DNA of 51,529 bases, taken from an uncultured Planctomycetales bacterium. Its GTDB lineage: Bacteria; Planctomycetota; Planctomycetia; Pirellulales; S012-138. The stretch covers positions 1 to 51,529 of the forward strand of contig CALJLD010000059.1 of NCBI GenBank assembly GCA_937982665.1. The letters are read 5' to 3'. The notes below the pieces were generated by a model. That model did not search any database and was not told the DNA's origin. It saw nothing but the letters and a program-made list of their open reading frames with translations. Numbering within the stretch: the stretch's first letter is position 1; every line of letters starts with the position of its first letter. The position numbers and the translations under genes are program-made. Of the stretch, positions 33,008 through 41,488 are shown one piece after another.

Positions 33008-35656
33008 ATGCAATTGGCAAAACAGCAACGACCCAACTCGCCGTGGTCCTGGCGACACTTTCTGTTTTTTTGCTGCGCCGTTTTTGTGGTGAGTTGTGTC
33101 TTGTTCGCAGTTCAGCATCCGGCAGCAGCCAAAGCTGAGCAACAAGCGAATGAAGCAGTCTCCGCGGCGAAGAACCAAACAACCGAACAGGGCGAGGAAA
33201 CGATTGACTTCGTTCGCGATGTGCGACCAATTCTGGCGACGCATTGCTATCGCTGTCACGGTGAAGACACCCAGGAGAGCAGTTTCCGGCTCGACAAGAA
33301 GGAGGCAGCGTTGGCAGGCGGCGATGCTGGCCAACAAGTGATTGTGCCTGGCAAGCCGGAGGAGAGCTGGTTGTACCTGCGGGTCAGCGGCAAGGAACCC
33401 GGCTTTGAAATGCCGCCAGAGGGTGAGTTGCTGCCGAAGAAGGACATTGAGATCATACGGCGATGGATTGCTGAAGGGGCCGATTGGCCGGAAAGCGCCG
33501 ATGCCGAAAAGGTAACCAGCTCGCACTGGGCCTATCAACAGCCGCAGCGCCCTGCGGTTCCGCAGCAAGCGGATGCGCTCGTCGGGGCGAACAATGCAAT
33601 TGACATGTTCGTGCAAGCGAAGCTGCAGCAGAAAGGCCTTGCTCCCGCCGCGCCTGCCGACCGCGCCATCTTGGCGCGACGCGTCAGCCTGGCATTGACG
33701 GGGCTGCCGCCAAGCCTTGAACGCTTGGACGCTTTCCTGGCGGACAAACGTCCCGACGCTTATGAGCGTTACGTGGACGAGTTGCTGGCCTCGCCCGCTT
33801 TTGGCGAGCGTTGGGCCCGCGTGTGGCTGGACCTGGCGCGCTACGCCGACACACAAGGTTACGAGAAAGACAATCGTCGAACGATCTGGCGATATCGCGA
33901 TTATGTCATCGACGCGTTCAACGCCGACAAGCCATATGACACATTCACCGTTGAACAACTGGCCGGCGATCTCTTGCCGGATGCCACCAACGAGCAGATC
34001 CTGGCGACGGCCTTTCACCGCAACACGATGACGAACACCGAAGGCGGAACGGACAACGAAGAGTTCCGCGTCGCCGCCGTTGTTGATCGCGTGAACACGA
34101 CGATGGAAGTCTGGATGGGCACAACCATGGGCTGTGCTCAATGCCACACTCACAAGTATGATCCGATCTCGCAGCGCGAATACTACGAGTTCTTCGCGTT
34201 CTTCAACAATACGGTTGACGCAGATCAGGACAATGATGCGCCGCATGCCGCGACGCCAACGTTGGATCAGCAGGATCACGCCGCGGAATACAAAGCCCGG
34301 CGCCGCGTGTTGAACGCTGATTTGAAGCAGGTGGACGCCGCGCTCAAGGACCTCACCGCGAAGATTGAAGCTCAGCAGGCCAAAGACAACAAGGACGCGG
34401 ACGGCGACAAGGAGAATTATTTCCCGAAGCAAGATGGCGGCAATCAAGATGATGGCCAGCAAGACACGGTCTCGGCCGAGATGCAGAAACTTGAGGCCGA
34501 ACAACAACAGCTCAACGACAACAAGAAGCGGCTGCAAAGGGAAATTGCAGCGCTGGACGCCAAATGGAAGCCAACAAACACGCCAGTGCTGCGAGAGTTG
34601 GCTGGGAACAAACGCCGCGACACGAACATTCTCAACCGTGGCAGCTTCCTGGACAAAGGCGAGGAAGTTGCCCCAGGCGTTCCTGGAGTTTTGCATAGCC
34701 TGCCACCGCAGGAACAATATGATCGGCTGGCGCTAGCGCGATGGTTGGTCGATCGCGAGAATCCGTTGGCGGCCAGGGTGATGGTCAACCGCGTCTGGGA
34801 GCAACTCTTTGGTATCGGTCTTGTCGAGACGGCTGAAGACTTCGGCACGCAAGGCGAACCGCCCAGCCATCCGGAACTGTTGGACTGGCTGGCTGTGGAA
34901 TTCATGGACAACGACTGGAGCTTGAAACAGCTTTGCCGGTTGATTGTGACCTCGGCAACGTTTCAACAATCGTCTGACATTCGAGCCGAAATCAATTCCG
35001 TTGATCCGCGCAATCGCTTGTTGGCTCGTGGGCCGCGTTTCCGGCTTTCCGCGGAAGCAATTCGCGATCAGGCTTTGGCGGTTTCCGGATTGCTGAGCGA
35101 TAAGATTGGCGGACCCAGCGTGATGCCGCCACAACCAGACGGGGTGTGGCAAACGGTTTATAGCGGAGACGTATGGCGAACCAGTGCCGGCGATGACAAG
35201 TACCGCCGCGCGGTCTATACATTCTGGCGGCGGACAAGTCCGTACCCGGCCATGATGGCGTTTGATTCCGGCAGCCGTGAGTTTTGTCTGACGCGGAGGA
35301 TTCGAACCAACACTCCGTTGCAGGCGTTGGTGACCCTGAATGATCCGGCCTATGTTGAAGCGGCCGGATCTTTGGCCGCCCGTGCGATGCGCTCCGGTAC
35401 CTTGCCTGCGGAACGCGCGCGATATTCCTTCCGCGCATGTTTGTCTCGCCAGCCGACCGATAATGAGCTGTGGCGCGTGGTGGCGTTGTATTCCGGCCAG
35501 TTGGAGCACTATAAAGCCCACCCCGATGAGGCAGAGAAGTTGCTGAGCGTGGTCTCGACTGACTTGCGCGAGCGGTTGGAGACTGCCCAGCATGCGGCGT
35601 GGACGGTGACCGCTAACGTGCTGATGAATCTGGACGAGTTTCTTTCGCCACGCTAA
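33008..35656 (+). CDS. PSD1-family protein: planctomycete cytochrome C + DUF1549 + DUF1553
   Basis: 882 residues. A membrane/signal helix (~17-37: HFLFFCCAVFVVSCVLF) is followed by a PSCyt1-type domain with CYRCH at 80-84 (FVRDVRPILATHCYRCHGED). DUF1549 (~200-395) includes a second haem motif, CAQCHTHKYDPI (from residue 376). A charged coiled segment (~440-530) rich in Lys, Asp and Gln leads to DUF1553 (~570-850: RLALARWLVDRENPLAARVMVNRVWEQ). These proteins are hallmarks of planctomycetes and are often followed by a DUF1501 gene, thought to form a unit for polysaccharide or sulfate-ester breakdown. Here no DUF1501 gene follows; opposite-strand genes begin 22 bases downstream. Exact role unknown. 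Confidence 0.93.
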   Translation: MQLAKQQRPNSPWSWRHFLFFCCAVFVVSCVLFAVQHPAAAKAEQQANEAVSAAKNQTTEQGEETIDFVRDVRPILATHCYRCHGEDTQESSFRLDKKEAALAGGDAGQQVIVPGKPEESWLYLRVSGKEPGFEMPPEGELLPKKDIEIIRRWIAEGADWPESADAEKVTSSHWAYQQPQRPAVPQQADALVGANNAIDMFVQAKLQQKGLAPAAPADRAILARRVSLALTGLPPSLERLDAFLADKRPDAYERYVDELLASPAFGERWARVWLDLARYADTQGYEKDNRRTIWRYRDYVIDAFNADKPYDTFTVEQLAGDLLPDATNEQILATAFHRNTMTNTEGGTDNEEFRVAAVVDRVNTTMEVWMGTTMGCAQCHTHKYDPISQREYYEFFAFFNNTVDADQDNDAPHAATPTLDQQDHAAEYKARRRVLNADLKQVDAALKDLTAKIEAQQAKDNKDADGDKENYFPKQDGGNQDDGQQDTVSAEMQKLEAEQQQLNDNKKRLQREIAALDAKWKPTNTPVLRELAGNKRRDTNILNRGSFLDKGEEVAPGVPGVLHSLPPQEQYDRLALARWLVDRENPLAARVMVNRVWEQLFGIGLVETAEDFGTQGEPPSHPELLDWLAVEFMDNDWSLKQLCRLIVTSATFQQSSDIRAEINSVDPRNRLLARGPRFRLSAEAIRDQALAVSGLLSDKIGGPSVMPPQPDGVWQTVYSGDVWRTSAGDDKYRRAVYTFWRRTSPYPAMMAFDSGSREFCLTRRIRTNTPLQALVTLNDPAYVEAAGSLAARAMRSGTLPAERARYSFRACLSRQPTDNELWRVVALYSGQLEHYKAHPDEAEKLLSVVSTDLRERLETAQHAAWTVTANVLMNLDEFLSPR

Positions 35657-35678
35657 TTTCTTTCGCCACGTTAAGCCG

Positions 35679-36701
35679 CTACTTGCCGGCAGCGACCGCC
35701 TGACGCGGTTTGCGTCGCGCAGGTCGTTCTCGTTTGGCGACTTCCGGCACGGATGGCTTTCGCTTGCGGTCCACGATTCTGCGGACCAGCCACGGCGAAA
35801 CAAAGGCCACATTGCCAACAATCATGATGTAGCCGAATGTGATCATCCCCAAGAAAACGGCAATGCCCAAGTGCAACGGCACCGCCAAAGCCACCATGAT
35901 AGGTCGGGTGATCCGCGGCCACACCAGCACGCAATAGGTCATCTCCCACCAGATGGAGACGTGGGTCATCAGCGCGAGCGTGATGGGCCAATGCGCCAGC
36001 CAGGTCATGTCCAGAGATTGGTATTCGTAACTGGCGACAGAGAGCCACATGGCGTCGCCGTTCCACCAGGTGACGCCGGTCTTGCCAATCCCCGCGAACA
36101 GATACACCACGCACATGTGCAGTTGAATCAGCCGAATGCCGATATTCGCGCCGACGCTTGGCGGGACTTCGGCCGGAGCTTTGTCACGCCAGCGAGCGAT
36201 CAAGCGATCCATCGAATAGCAAGCGCCGCAAGCTCCCACACACAAGTACAGCGCCAGCAGCGTATTGATCTGGTCCAGGCCGAAGTTCGCGCCAGGCACG
36301 CGATTGGCATACTGCACAGTAAAGAAGGCCGTCAAGAACGCGGCAGGGCGGCTGAACAGCCCTATCGTCAAGCAAAACATGCATACCAACGCGAAGATGT
36401 GCACGCACCACAGCAGAGTTGGCGAGTGAATCAGTTCGAAGAACGTGCGATTGTACGTGGCTTCAATCCCGCTGTTCGCCACGTCCACGGAAAGCCAGGC
36501 GTTGTCGCCAAAGAAATCTTCCAGCCCAATGCTCCACACCAGGTGTGTGTAGAACAACATCCAGCCGGCCAGGATGCGAATCAGGCAATACGTGGCCGGG
36601 TCCGTCGGCGTAAACCAAAAGCGGTTCCAACCGCGCACACTCGAGCGGCCAAGATCGGCAAAGTAGCCAGCGGCAAGACCCGGAAGCGAGCGATCGTTCA
36701 T
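35679..36701 (-). CDS. HTTM domain membrane protein
   Basis: 340 residues with about nine hydrophobic helices. The N-terminal part (PATYCLIRILAGWMLFYTHLVW) and VPGANFGLDQINTLLALYL resemble the HTTM domain of planctomycete and vitamin-K-dependent gamma-carboxylase-like membrane proteins. Whether it carboxylates glutamate, or acts otherwise, is not clear; the bacterial homologues are mostly uncharacterised. The C-terminus is basic. It has a strong ribosome site (GGAGGAG) inside the preceding gene, and its ATG overlaps that gene's stop by four bases (ATGA). Translation is therefore likely coupled. Confidence 0.8.
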   Translation of the reverse strand: MNDRSLPGLAAGYFADLGRSSVRGWNRFWFTPTDPATYCLIRILAGWMLFYTHLVWSIGLEDFFGDNAWLSVDVANSGIEATYNRTFFELIHSPTLLWCVHIFALVCMFCLTIGLFSRPAAFLTAFFTVQYANRVPGANFGLDQINTLLALYLCVGACGACYSMDRLIARWRDKAPAEVPPSVGANIGIRLIQLHMCVVYLFAGIGKTGVTWWNGDAMWLSVASYEYQSLDMTWLAHWPITLALMTHVSIWWEMTYCVLVWPRITRPIMVALAVPLHLGIAVFLGMITFGYIMIVGNVAFVSPWLVRRIVDRKRKPSVPEVAKRERPARRKPRQAVAAGK

Positions 36702-37456
36702 AGCTCCTCCCGAGATAAGTCGATCAACAGCGACTCCCGATAGGATTCCGGCGCGTCGAGTTCGACATCTTCTTCAATCATCAGCAATCGCGAGGGAACC
36801 GCGTGCTCAAGCAGATACAAGCGAACACGCTGCGCATCATGTTTGTGCATTAAGTGCCGCGCGTACGAATCAACATAGGTACGTGTATCAACGCGGTCCA
36901 ACGGTTCGCCGCGCATATACTCCGGGATATCTTGCGGATCAATCTGATAATCCTCGTCGGGAATCTGGTCGGCATCTTCGTACTCGCCGTTTTCGATTCT
37001 CTGAACGACCCACGTCGAACCGGGCGACCCGTCATTTATGATCGGCTTCTTGTTGCCCAGGCCGAACTCAATCGAGCTGAACCCCAACGACTGCAACCGT
37101 GAAGTCAGCATCAAGTGCCGGTGATAGTACAATCGCGGCCAATAGGTTTCGCGATTTGGGAACACACCTTCCAATGTTTCACCGTTGGGAAGATCAATTT
37201 CATACCGCATCACCATGCTCACAAACGGCGGGTCAGGGCTAAAGAAGCGGTAGCCGTTTTGAATTCGCAAAGGGCCGGTGTACCAGTCGGTCGCATCCTT
37301 GACGGGGCCTGTCATTGGACTGGGAACAAGCGCAAAGGGCGGCAGAAAGACCGCCAGCAAATGAAAGCCCAACCCAACGCTGATCAAGATCTTGATCTTT
37401 GGGGTCAGCCAGGCTGGCGCTTCAGGCGTCACGTTGTCTGTTGATTGTTGGGACAT
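36698..37456 (-). CDS. Membrane-anchored soluble partner of the HTTM protein
   Basis: 252 residues. One N-terminal membrane helix (~24-45, ILISVGLGFHLLAVFLPPFAL), then a soluble domain with WYTGPLRIQNGYRFFSPDPP and LYYHRHLMLTSRL. This is a frequent planctomycete gene in front of HTTM proteins (PTGPLRxxxxYxxFF-type). Asp/Glu-rich segments fill the middle (EDADQIPDEDYQIDPQ). No catalytic motif is assigned. The overlap with the HTTM gene suggests a two-protein membrane complex. Confidence 0.72.
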   Translation of the reverse strand: MSQQSTDNVTPEAPAWLTPKIKILISVGLGFHLLAVFLPPFALVPSPMTGPVKDATDWYTGPLRIQNGYRFFSPDPPFVSMVMRYEIDLPNGETLEGVFPNRETYWPRLYYHRHLMLTSRLQSLGFSSIEFGLGNKKPIINDGSPGSTWVVQRIENGEYEDADQIPDEDYQIDPQDIPEYMRGEPLDRVDTRTYVDSYARHLMHKHDAQRVRLYLLEHAVPSRLLMIEEDVELDAPESYRESLLIDLSREEL

Positions 37457-37656
37457 GAACTCTCAACAAAAAGGCAAAGGGGCCAGTAGTTATCGGCGGT
37501 TAGGGCCAACAGGGCAAGATTTTCCGCTTGGGAAGGACTCATGCGGAATGCTAATTCTGCCGGTATATTTGGTCCAATTCGCACGTGCAAGCGGTTTCGT
37601 ACAATCGGTACGTGAATGTGCGATCTCGTCACAGTCTGCCACCAGCTTTTTGCCAC

Positions 37657-39066
37657 ATGCGCGACTACACCCGCGACAGTTTGAGCCACGATCCCATTCA
37701 CGGTTACATCCCGTTTGCCGCTAGACCGGCTGATGCCTCTGCTGATGAGGTAACTGAGCGACAAATTGTGGATCACCCTTGGGTGCAGCGATTGCGGCAA
37801 ATCCACCAGTTGCAGACCGCCTGGTACGTCTACCCTTCCGCGGAACATCGGCGGTTTCAGCACGTCTTGGGCGCTATGCACCTGGCCAGTCGAGCCATTG
37901 AGCGACTTTATCCCAGTCTTTGCGAAGTCTGCCCTGACGTTCCCAGCCAGGCCTGTGTCGAAAGCCTGACTCGGCTGGCAGCGCTATTGCATGATGTTGG
38001 CCACGGGCCGTTTGGGCATTTCTTTGACGATCAATATCTAAGCGACTTCGGCCTCACGCACGAAACGCTCGGACAAAAGATCATCATCGACGAGCTCGGC
38101 GACATGCTGCGACGCGTCCGTCGCAATCCAGCAGGCGAGTTGGCTGAGGGAGAAGCGATTGATCCGCAACAGATTGCCTTTCTGATTGCCAGACCCAAAG
38201 GCGAGGAAAATGATTCTGCGTTTCCGCGCTGGCTGGTCATGCTTCGTGCGTTGTTTTGCGGAATCTACACCGTGGACAACATGGACTTTGTGCTGCGCGA
38301 TGCGTACATGTCCGGTTACAGCGCGCAATCGTTTGATCTCGATCGCCTGCTGCACTACAGCTTTTTCTCCGAGCGTGGCCTCACCATTCACAGCCGAGGT
38401 CTGCCGGCGCTGGTGCGGTTCATCAGCGTCAGGGCGGAGTTATTCCGCACCATCTACTTCCATCGGACAGTCCGCGGCATTGACCTTTCGCTGCAAAGCC
38501 TGTTTGCGGAGAGCAAGCCGTACCTCTTTCCTGGCAATCCGCTGGAACATTTGGAAGCTTACCAGGGCTTTACGGACCTTTCGTTGCTGGTTGATGTCGC
38601 ACGCTGGCCGCAGAGTGACGATCAGAAACAGCGCGAACTCGGAATCGCCTGGCGGGAACTGCTGGTCAACCGCAAGTTGCGTTGGCGAATGGCTTGCGAA
38701 CGGACGCTGTTCTTTGATCCGCTGGACAAAGAAACCAGCAGCATCTTCAGCGAAGCCGAGTTTGTGGAGCAGCGGTTGAGAAAACTGCTGCCGGAACAAC
38801 TCCGCAAGATGCCGCTGCGGATTGACTTGGCTCGGCACGTCCATCGCCCGTTCACTTCCGGTCCAACCGCAGGGCAGAACTTTCTTTATGACGCCGCCAG
38901 TAATCGCATCCGGACGTTGGAAGATCACGAACTCGTTCAGCGAATTCCGCTCAGCTACCGCATCTGCCGTGTGTATGCGGAGACCGGTGACGCCAACAGT
39001 GAGTTGGCCACGGCGCTTGATCAGCTCGTTGGGGGACCGGGCGAAGATAGTTTGACGAACATGTAG
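37657..39066 (+). CDS. HD-domain phosphohydrolase (dGTPase/SAMHD1-like)
   Basis: 469 residues from the ATG at 37657. The N-terminus (DSLSHDPIHGYIPF) is like the YdhJ/SAMHD1 family. The HD residues are present: RRFQHVLGAMH (His69), LLHDVGHGPFGH (His112-Asp113) and a distal Asp in YTVDNMDFVLRDAYMSG. Members hydrolyse (deoxy)nucleoside triphosphates or act as metal-dependent phosphohydrolases of related substrates. No regulatory domain is added. The gene is divergent from the HTTM pair and followed after 155 bases by the redoxin. Confidence 0.88.
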   Translation: MRDYTRDSLSHDPIHGYIPFAARPADASADEVTERQIVDHPWVQRLRQIHQLQTAWYVYPSAEHRRFQHVLGAMHLASRAIERLYPSLCEVCPDVPSQACVESLTRLAALLHDVGHGPFGHFFDDQYLSDFGLTHETLGQKIIIDELGDMLRRVRRNPAGELAEGEAIDPQQIAFLIARPKGEENDSAFPRWLVMLRALFCGIYTVDNMDFVLRDAYMSGYSAQSFDLDRLLHYSFFSERGLTIHSRGLPALVRFISVRAELFRTIYFHRTVRGIDLSLQSLFAESKPYLFPGNPLEHLEAYQGFTDLSLLVDVARWPQSDDQKQRELGIAWRELLVNRKLRWRMACERTLFFDPLDKETSSIFSEAEFVEQRLRKLLPEQLRKMPLRIDLARHVHRPFTSGPTAGQNFLYDAASNRIRTLEDHELVQRIPLSYRICRVYAETGDANSELATALDQLVGGPGEDSLTNM

Positions 39067-39221
39067 TTTGCCGTCTGGTTTGCCCGCCTAGTTTGCCCGT
39101 CGATTGTGACCATCGTCACGCTCCCGGCCAAAGCATGCACTTCGCCCTGGCCTGCGATTCGCATCCTGCGTAGTATGCTTTCCTTAAGTCTCGCAACGAC
39201 TTTCACATCTGGAGTAAACCA

Positions 39222-39836
39222 ATGAAGTTCTCTCGAAGACTGCGATGGGGACGGCCAATCGCTTTGATGTCCGCTTTGCTAATGCTGGCGGCCGCGCCAG
39301 CATGTGCCCAAGAACAAAACGAGCCTGGCGTCAAAGTGGGCGAAGATGCGCCGGCCTTCACAATGAAGGATCAAGAAGGCAAAGATGTCACGCTGAAGTC
39401 ACTGTTGGAAGAAAAGCCCACTGCGCTGGTCTTCCATCGTTCCGCCGAATGGTGACCCTTCTGCCAACGGCAACTCGTGCAGTTGCAAAAGGACCTTGAA
39501 GCCATCGGTGAGAGCGGAATCCAAGTCGTTGCGATCAGTTACGATTCCGTTGACATTCTCAAGAGATTCGCCGACCAGGAGAGCATCACATTCCCGCTGC
39601 TTTCCGACAACGAGAGCGCAACCATCAAAGCGTTCGGCATTCTCAACGAAGGCGCTCGAGGGCGGCAGACCGGCGTCCCGCACCCGTGCACGTTCCTCAT
39701 CGGCAAAGATGGCAAAGTCAAAGCCTATCTGCCAGGCACCGTTCGTGAACGGCATACATCAGAAGCCCTGATTGAAGCGGCGAAGAAGCTCAACACCGCC
39801 GCGGACACCTCCGACGGCAAAACGGGCGACGGATAG
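39222..39836 (+). CDS. Redoxin-family selenoprotein (UPFC active site), UGA at 39453-39455 read as Sec
   Basis: 204 residues if the in-frame UGA codes selenocysteine at residue 78. GGAG stands seven bases before the ATG. A signal peptide (IALMSALLMLAAAPACAQ) is followed by a thioredoxin-fold peroxiredoxin-like domain: GEDAPAFTMKDQEGKDV...TALVFHRSAEW-U-PFCQRQLVQLQ. Cys homologues of this family have CPxC at this place, so the protein would carry a UxxC active site. The reading frame continues in phase after the stop with the rest of the fold (VVAISYDSVDILKRFADQ, FPLLSDNES, HPCTFLIGKDGKVKAY) to a TAG at 39834-39836. A SECIS-like hairpin follows the UGA. Likely reduces peroxides or thiols in the periplasm. 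Two separate ORFs would each be half of a fold. A terminator follows at 39896. Confidence 0.85.
39457..39492 (+). promoter_or_regulatory. bSECIS-like hairpin directly after the UGA codon
   Basis: GCAACT (39470-39475) pairs with AGTTGC (39481-39486), loop CGTGC. A lower stem CCTT (39457-39460) pairs with AAGG (39489-39492) across an internal loop. The apical loop begins 20 nt after the UGA and has a G in its first two positions, as expected for bacterial SECIS elements that recruit SelB. Confidence 0.65.
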
Positions 39837-39895
39837 TGCCGCAAGGTACGTTGTGATCAAAAACTCACGACGCAATCCAATTTGCAATCCTCACG

Positions 39896-39922
39896 AAGCA
39901 CTCCGCAATGGAGTGCTTTTTT
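39896..39922 (+). terminator. Rho-independent terminator after the redoxin gene
   Basis: AAGCACTCC (39896-39904) pairs exactly with GGAGTGCTT (39910-39918) over a GCAAT loop and runs into a T-tract (TTTTTT to 39922). It lies 60 bases after the redoxin stop and before the next plus-strand gene. Confidence 0.9.
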
Positions 39923-39990
39923 CATGGCGTGTTTTCTATGTAGACTGGTTGGGCTGGCCAACCCGATGTTTCAGACCAACAGGTGATCTC

Positions 39991-40944
39991 ATGAAGTGCG
40001 CGCGAAAGGCAATCCTTAGGTCAGGTCTTGTCGCAATAGTGCTAGCGATGTTTTCCGTCGCCATGTGCACTCAGGCATCCGCGAAAGAACCCGTTAAGGC
40101 ATTCATCCTCGCCGGGCAGTCCAACATGCAAGGGCATGGCAAGGTGGAGGCCGATCCCAACGCGAACGAAGGCAAGGGAACATTGGAGTGGCTTGTGAAC
40201 AATGCCGAGACCTCGGAGCAGTACGCTCACCTGGTTGACGATGCGCGAGAGTGGATTGCGCGGGATGATGTGCAGATTTGGTATCTGGACCGCAAAGGAC
40301 CGCTCGCCCCAGGCTATGGTTTTCGCGAAGGATACATCGGACCGGAGTTGGGGTTTGGCCAGGTCGTAGGTGATGCCATTGACGAGCCAGTCTTGCTGAT
40401 CAAGATCTGCTGGGGCGGAAAGAGTCTGGCGAAGGACTTTCGTCCCCCGTCATCCGGCGGAGAAATCGGGCCGTTTTATCAAGAGTTGATGCAACACACG
40501 CGGCAAGTTTTGCAAGACGCCGGCTCTTTGTTTCCGCAATTCGCAGATCGCGAAATCGAACTGGTTGGGTTCGGTTGGCACCAAGGCTGGAATGATCGCG
40601 TCAATCAAGCCTTCAACGATGAGTATGAGCAGAACCTGGCCAACTTCATTCGTGACGTACGCAAAGACCTCGGCGTGCCGAATCTTCCGTTTGTGGTCGC
40701 GGAGACCGGCATGAGCGGCCATGAAGAGAAACATCCCCGCGCGCTATCGCTGATGAAAGCCCAAGCGGCTGTGGCAGGCTACGAGGAGTTCCAAGGGAAT
40801 GTCAGTTTCGTTGGCACTAAGGATTTCTTCCGGCCACGAGAAAAATCCCCAACGGGGCAAGCCTATCACTGGAATAGCAACGCGGAGACGTACTACTTGA
40901 TTGGCGAGGGGATGGGAAAAGCGATGCTGGAGATGATGAAATGA
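39991..40944 (+). CDS. Exported SGNH-type esterase (sialate O-acetylesterase-like)
   Basis: 317 residues from the ATG at 39991; AGGTGA lies just before it and it opens a signal peptide (LVAIVLAMFSVAMCTQASA). Block I is FILAGQSNMQGHG (catalytic Ser in GQSNM, residues ~42-46). LVGFGWHQGWND and later ETYYLIGEGMGKAMLEMM match the sialate O-acetylesterase (SASA, DUF303) layout, where the catalytic Asp-His pair lies near the C-terminus. It probably removes acetyl groups from carbohydrates in the periplasm. It follows a terminator, so it is its own transcription unit. Confidence 0.85.
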   Translation: MKCARKAILRSGLVAIVLAMFSVAMCTQASAKEPVKAFILAGQSNMQGHGKVEADPNANEGKGTLEWLVNNAETSEQYAHLVDDAREWIARDDVQIWYLDRKGPLAPGYGFREGYIGPELGFGQVVGDAIDEPVLLIKICWGGKSLAKDFRPPSSGGEIGPFYQELMQHTRQVLQDAGSLFPQFADREIELVGFGWHQGWNDRVNQAFNDEYEQNLANFIRDVRKDLGVPNLPFVVAETGMSGHEEKHPRALSLMKAQAAVAGYEEFQGNVSFVGTKDFFRPREKSPTGQAYHWNSNAETYYLIGEGMGKAMLEMMK

Positions 40945-40975
40945 TGCAGGCGTCACCGAGGGAATGCATGCCTCT

Positions 40976-41338
40976 TTACTCAACACCCAGCCACGCTTTG
41001 GCCTCGTCGATCCGATCGAACAACTTGATTTTGGTCGCCCCAAGCGAAGTGGCATCTTCCAAGAATTTCACGTCTTTGAGCGGGAGATCATGCTCCGCAA
41101 CGACTGCGATTCTTGCCTTTAATTCGTCTACGTGTTGGGCACGATTAAGTAGATCAACTACTGATAGGTTGACGCGAACGTTCTTTCCGGTGATCAAAAC
41201 GTTGCGACACTGGCCTTCCTCGCATGCTTCGGAGATTCCCTTGATGACATCCACGGGTTTCAAAGCGGTTGCGACGTAGCCAGTGGGCAATTCAACAAGG
41301 ACATAGCCGCCCATGACTTCAATTCGTGGCCTGTCCAT
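40976..41338 (-). CDS. STAS/SpoIIAA-like protein
   Basis: 120 residues from the ATG at 41338; a longer frame starts upstream but its head is not conserved. IEVMGGYVLVELPTGYVATALKP, the central GKNVRVNLSVVDLL and the end FDRIDEAKAWLG match the SpoIIAA-like (STAS) fold, whose usual C-terminal signature is F....EA..WL. Small homologues may act in signalling or bind ligands; the function here is not known. It is convergent with the esterase gene upstream. Confidence 0.65.
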   Translation of the reverse strand: MDRPRIEVMGGYVLVELPTGYVATALKPVDVIKGISEACEEGQCRNVLITGKNVRVNLSVVDLLNRAQHVDELKARIAVVAEHDLPLKDVKFLEDATSLGATKIKLFDRIDEAKAWLGVE

Positions 41339-41488
41339 TTTTCCCACATCGCCATTTCTATGGAGCAAATTTCTGTGAGTTTCTGCGCGATTTGGGCGCA
41401 CCCAAGAAGTTCTAGCACGAGCCAATTCATTTGCAAATGAATTGCCGTTTGAGGACACCGGTATGCTGATTAGCAGTACTGTAAGTGA

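Noticed and set aside
32876..34717. 613-residue minus-strand frame
   Set aside because: It is antisense of the PSD1 gene, whose CxxCH and DUF motifs are unmistakable; composition is typical of a shadow.
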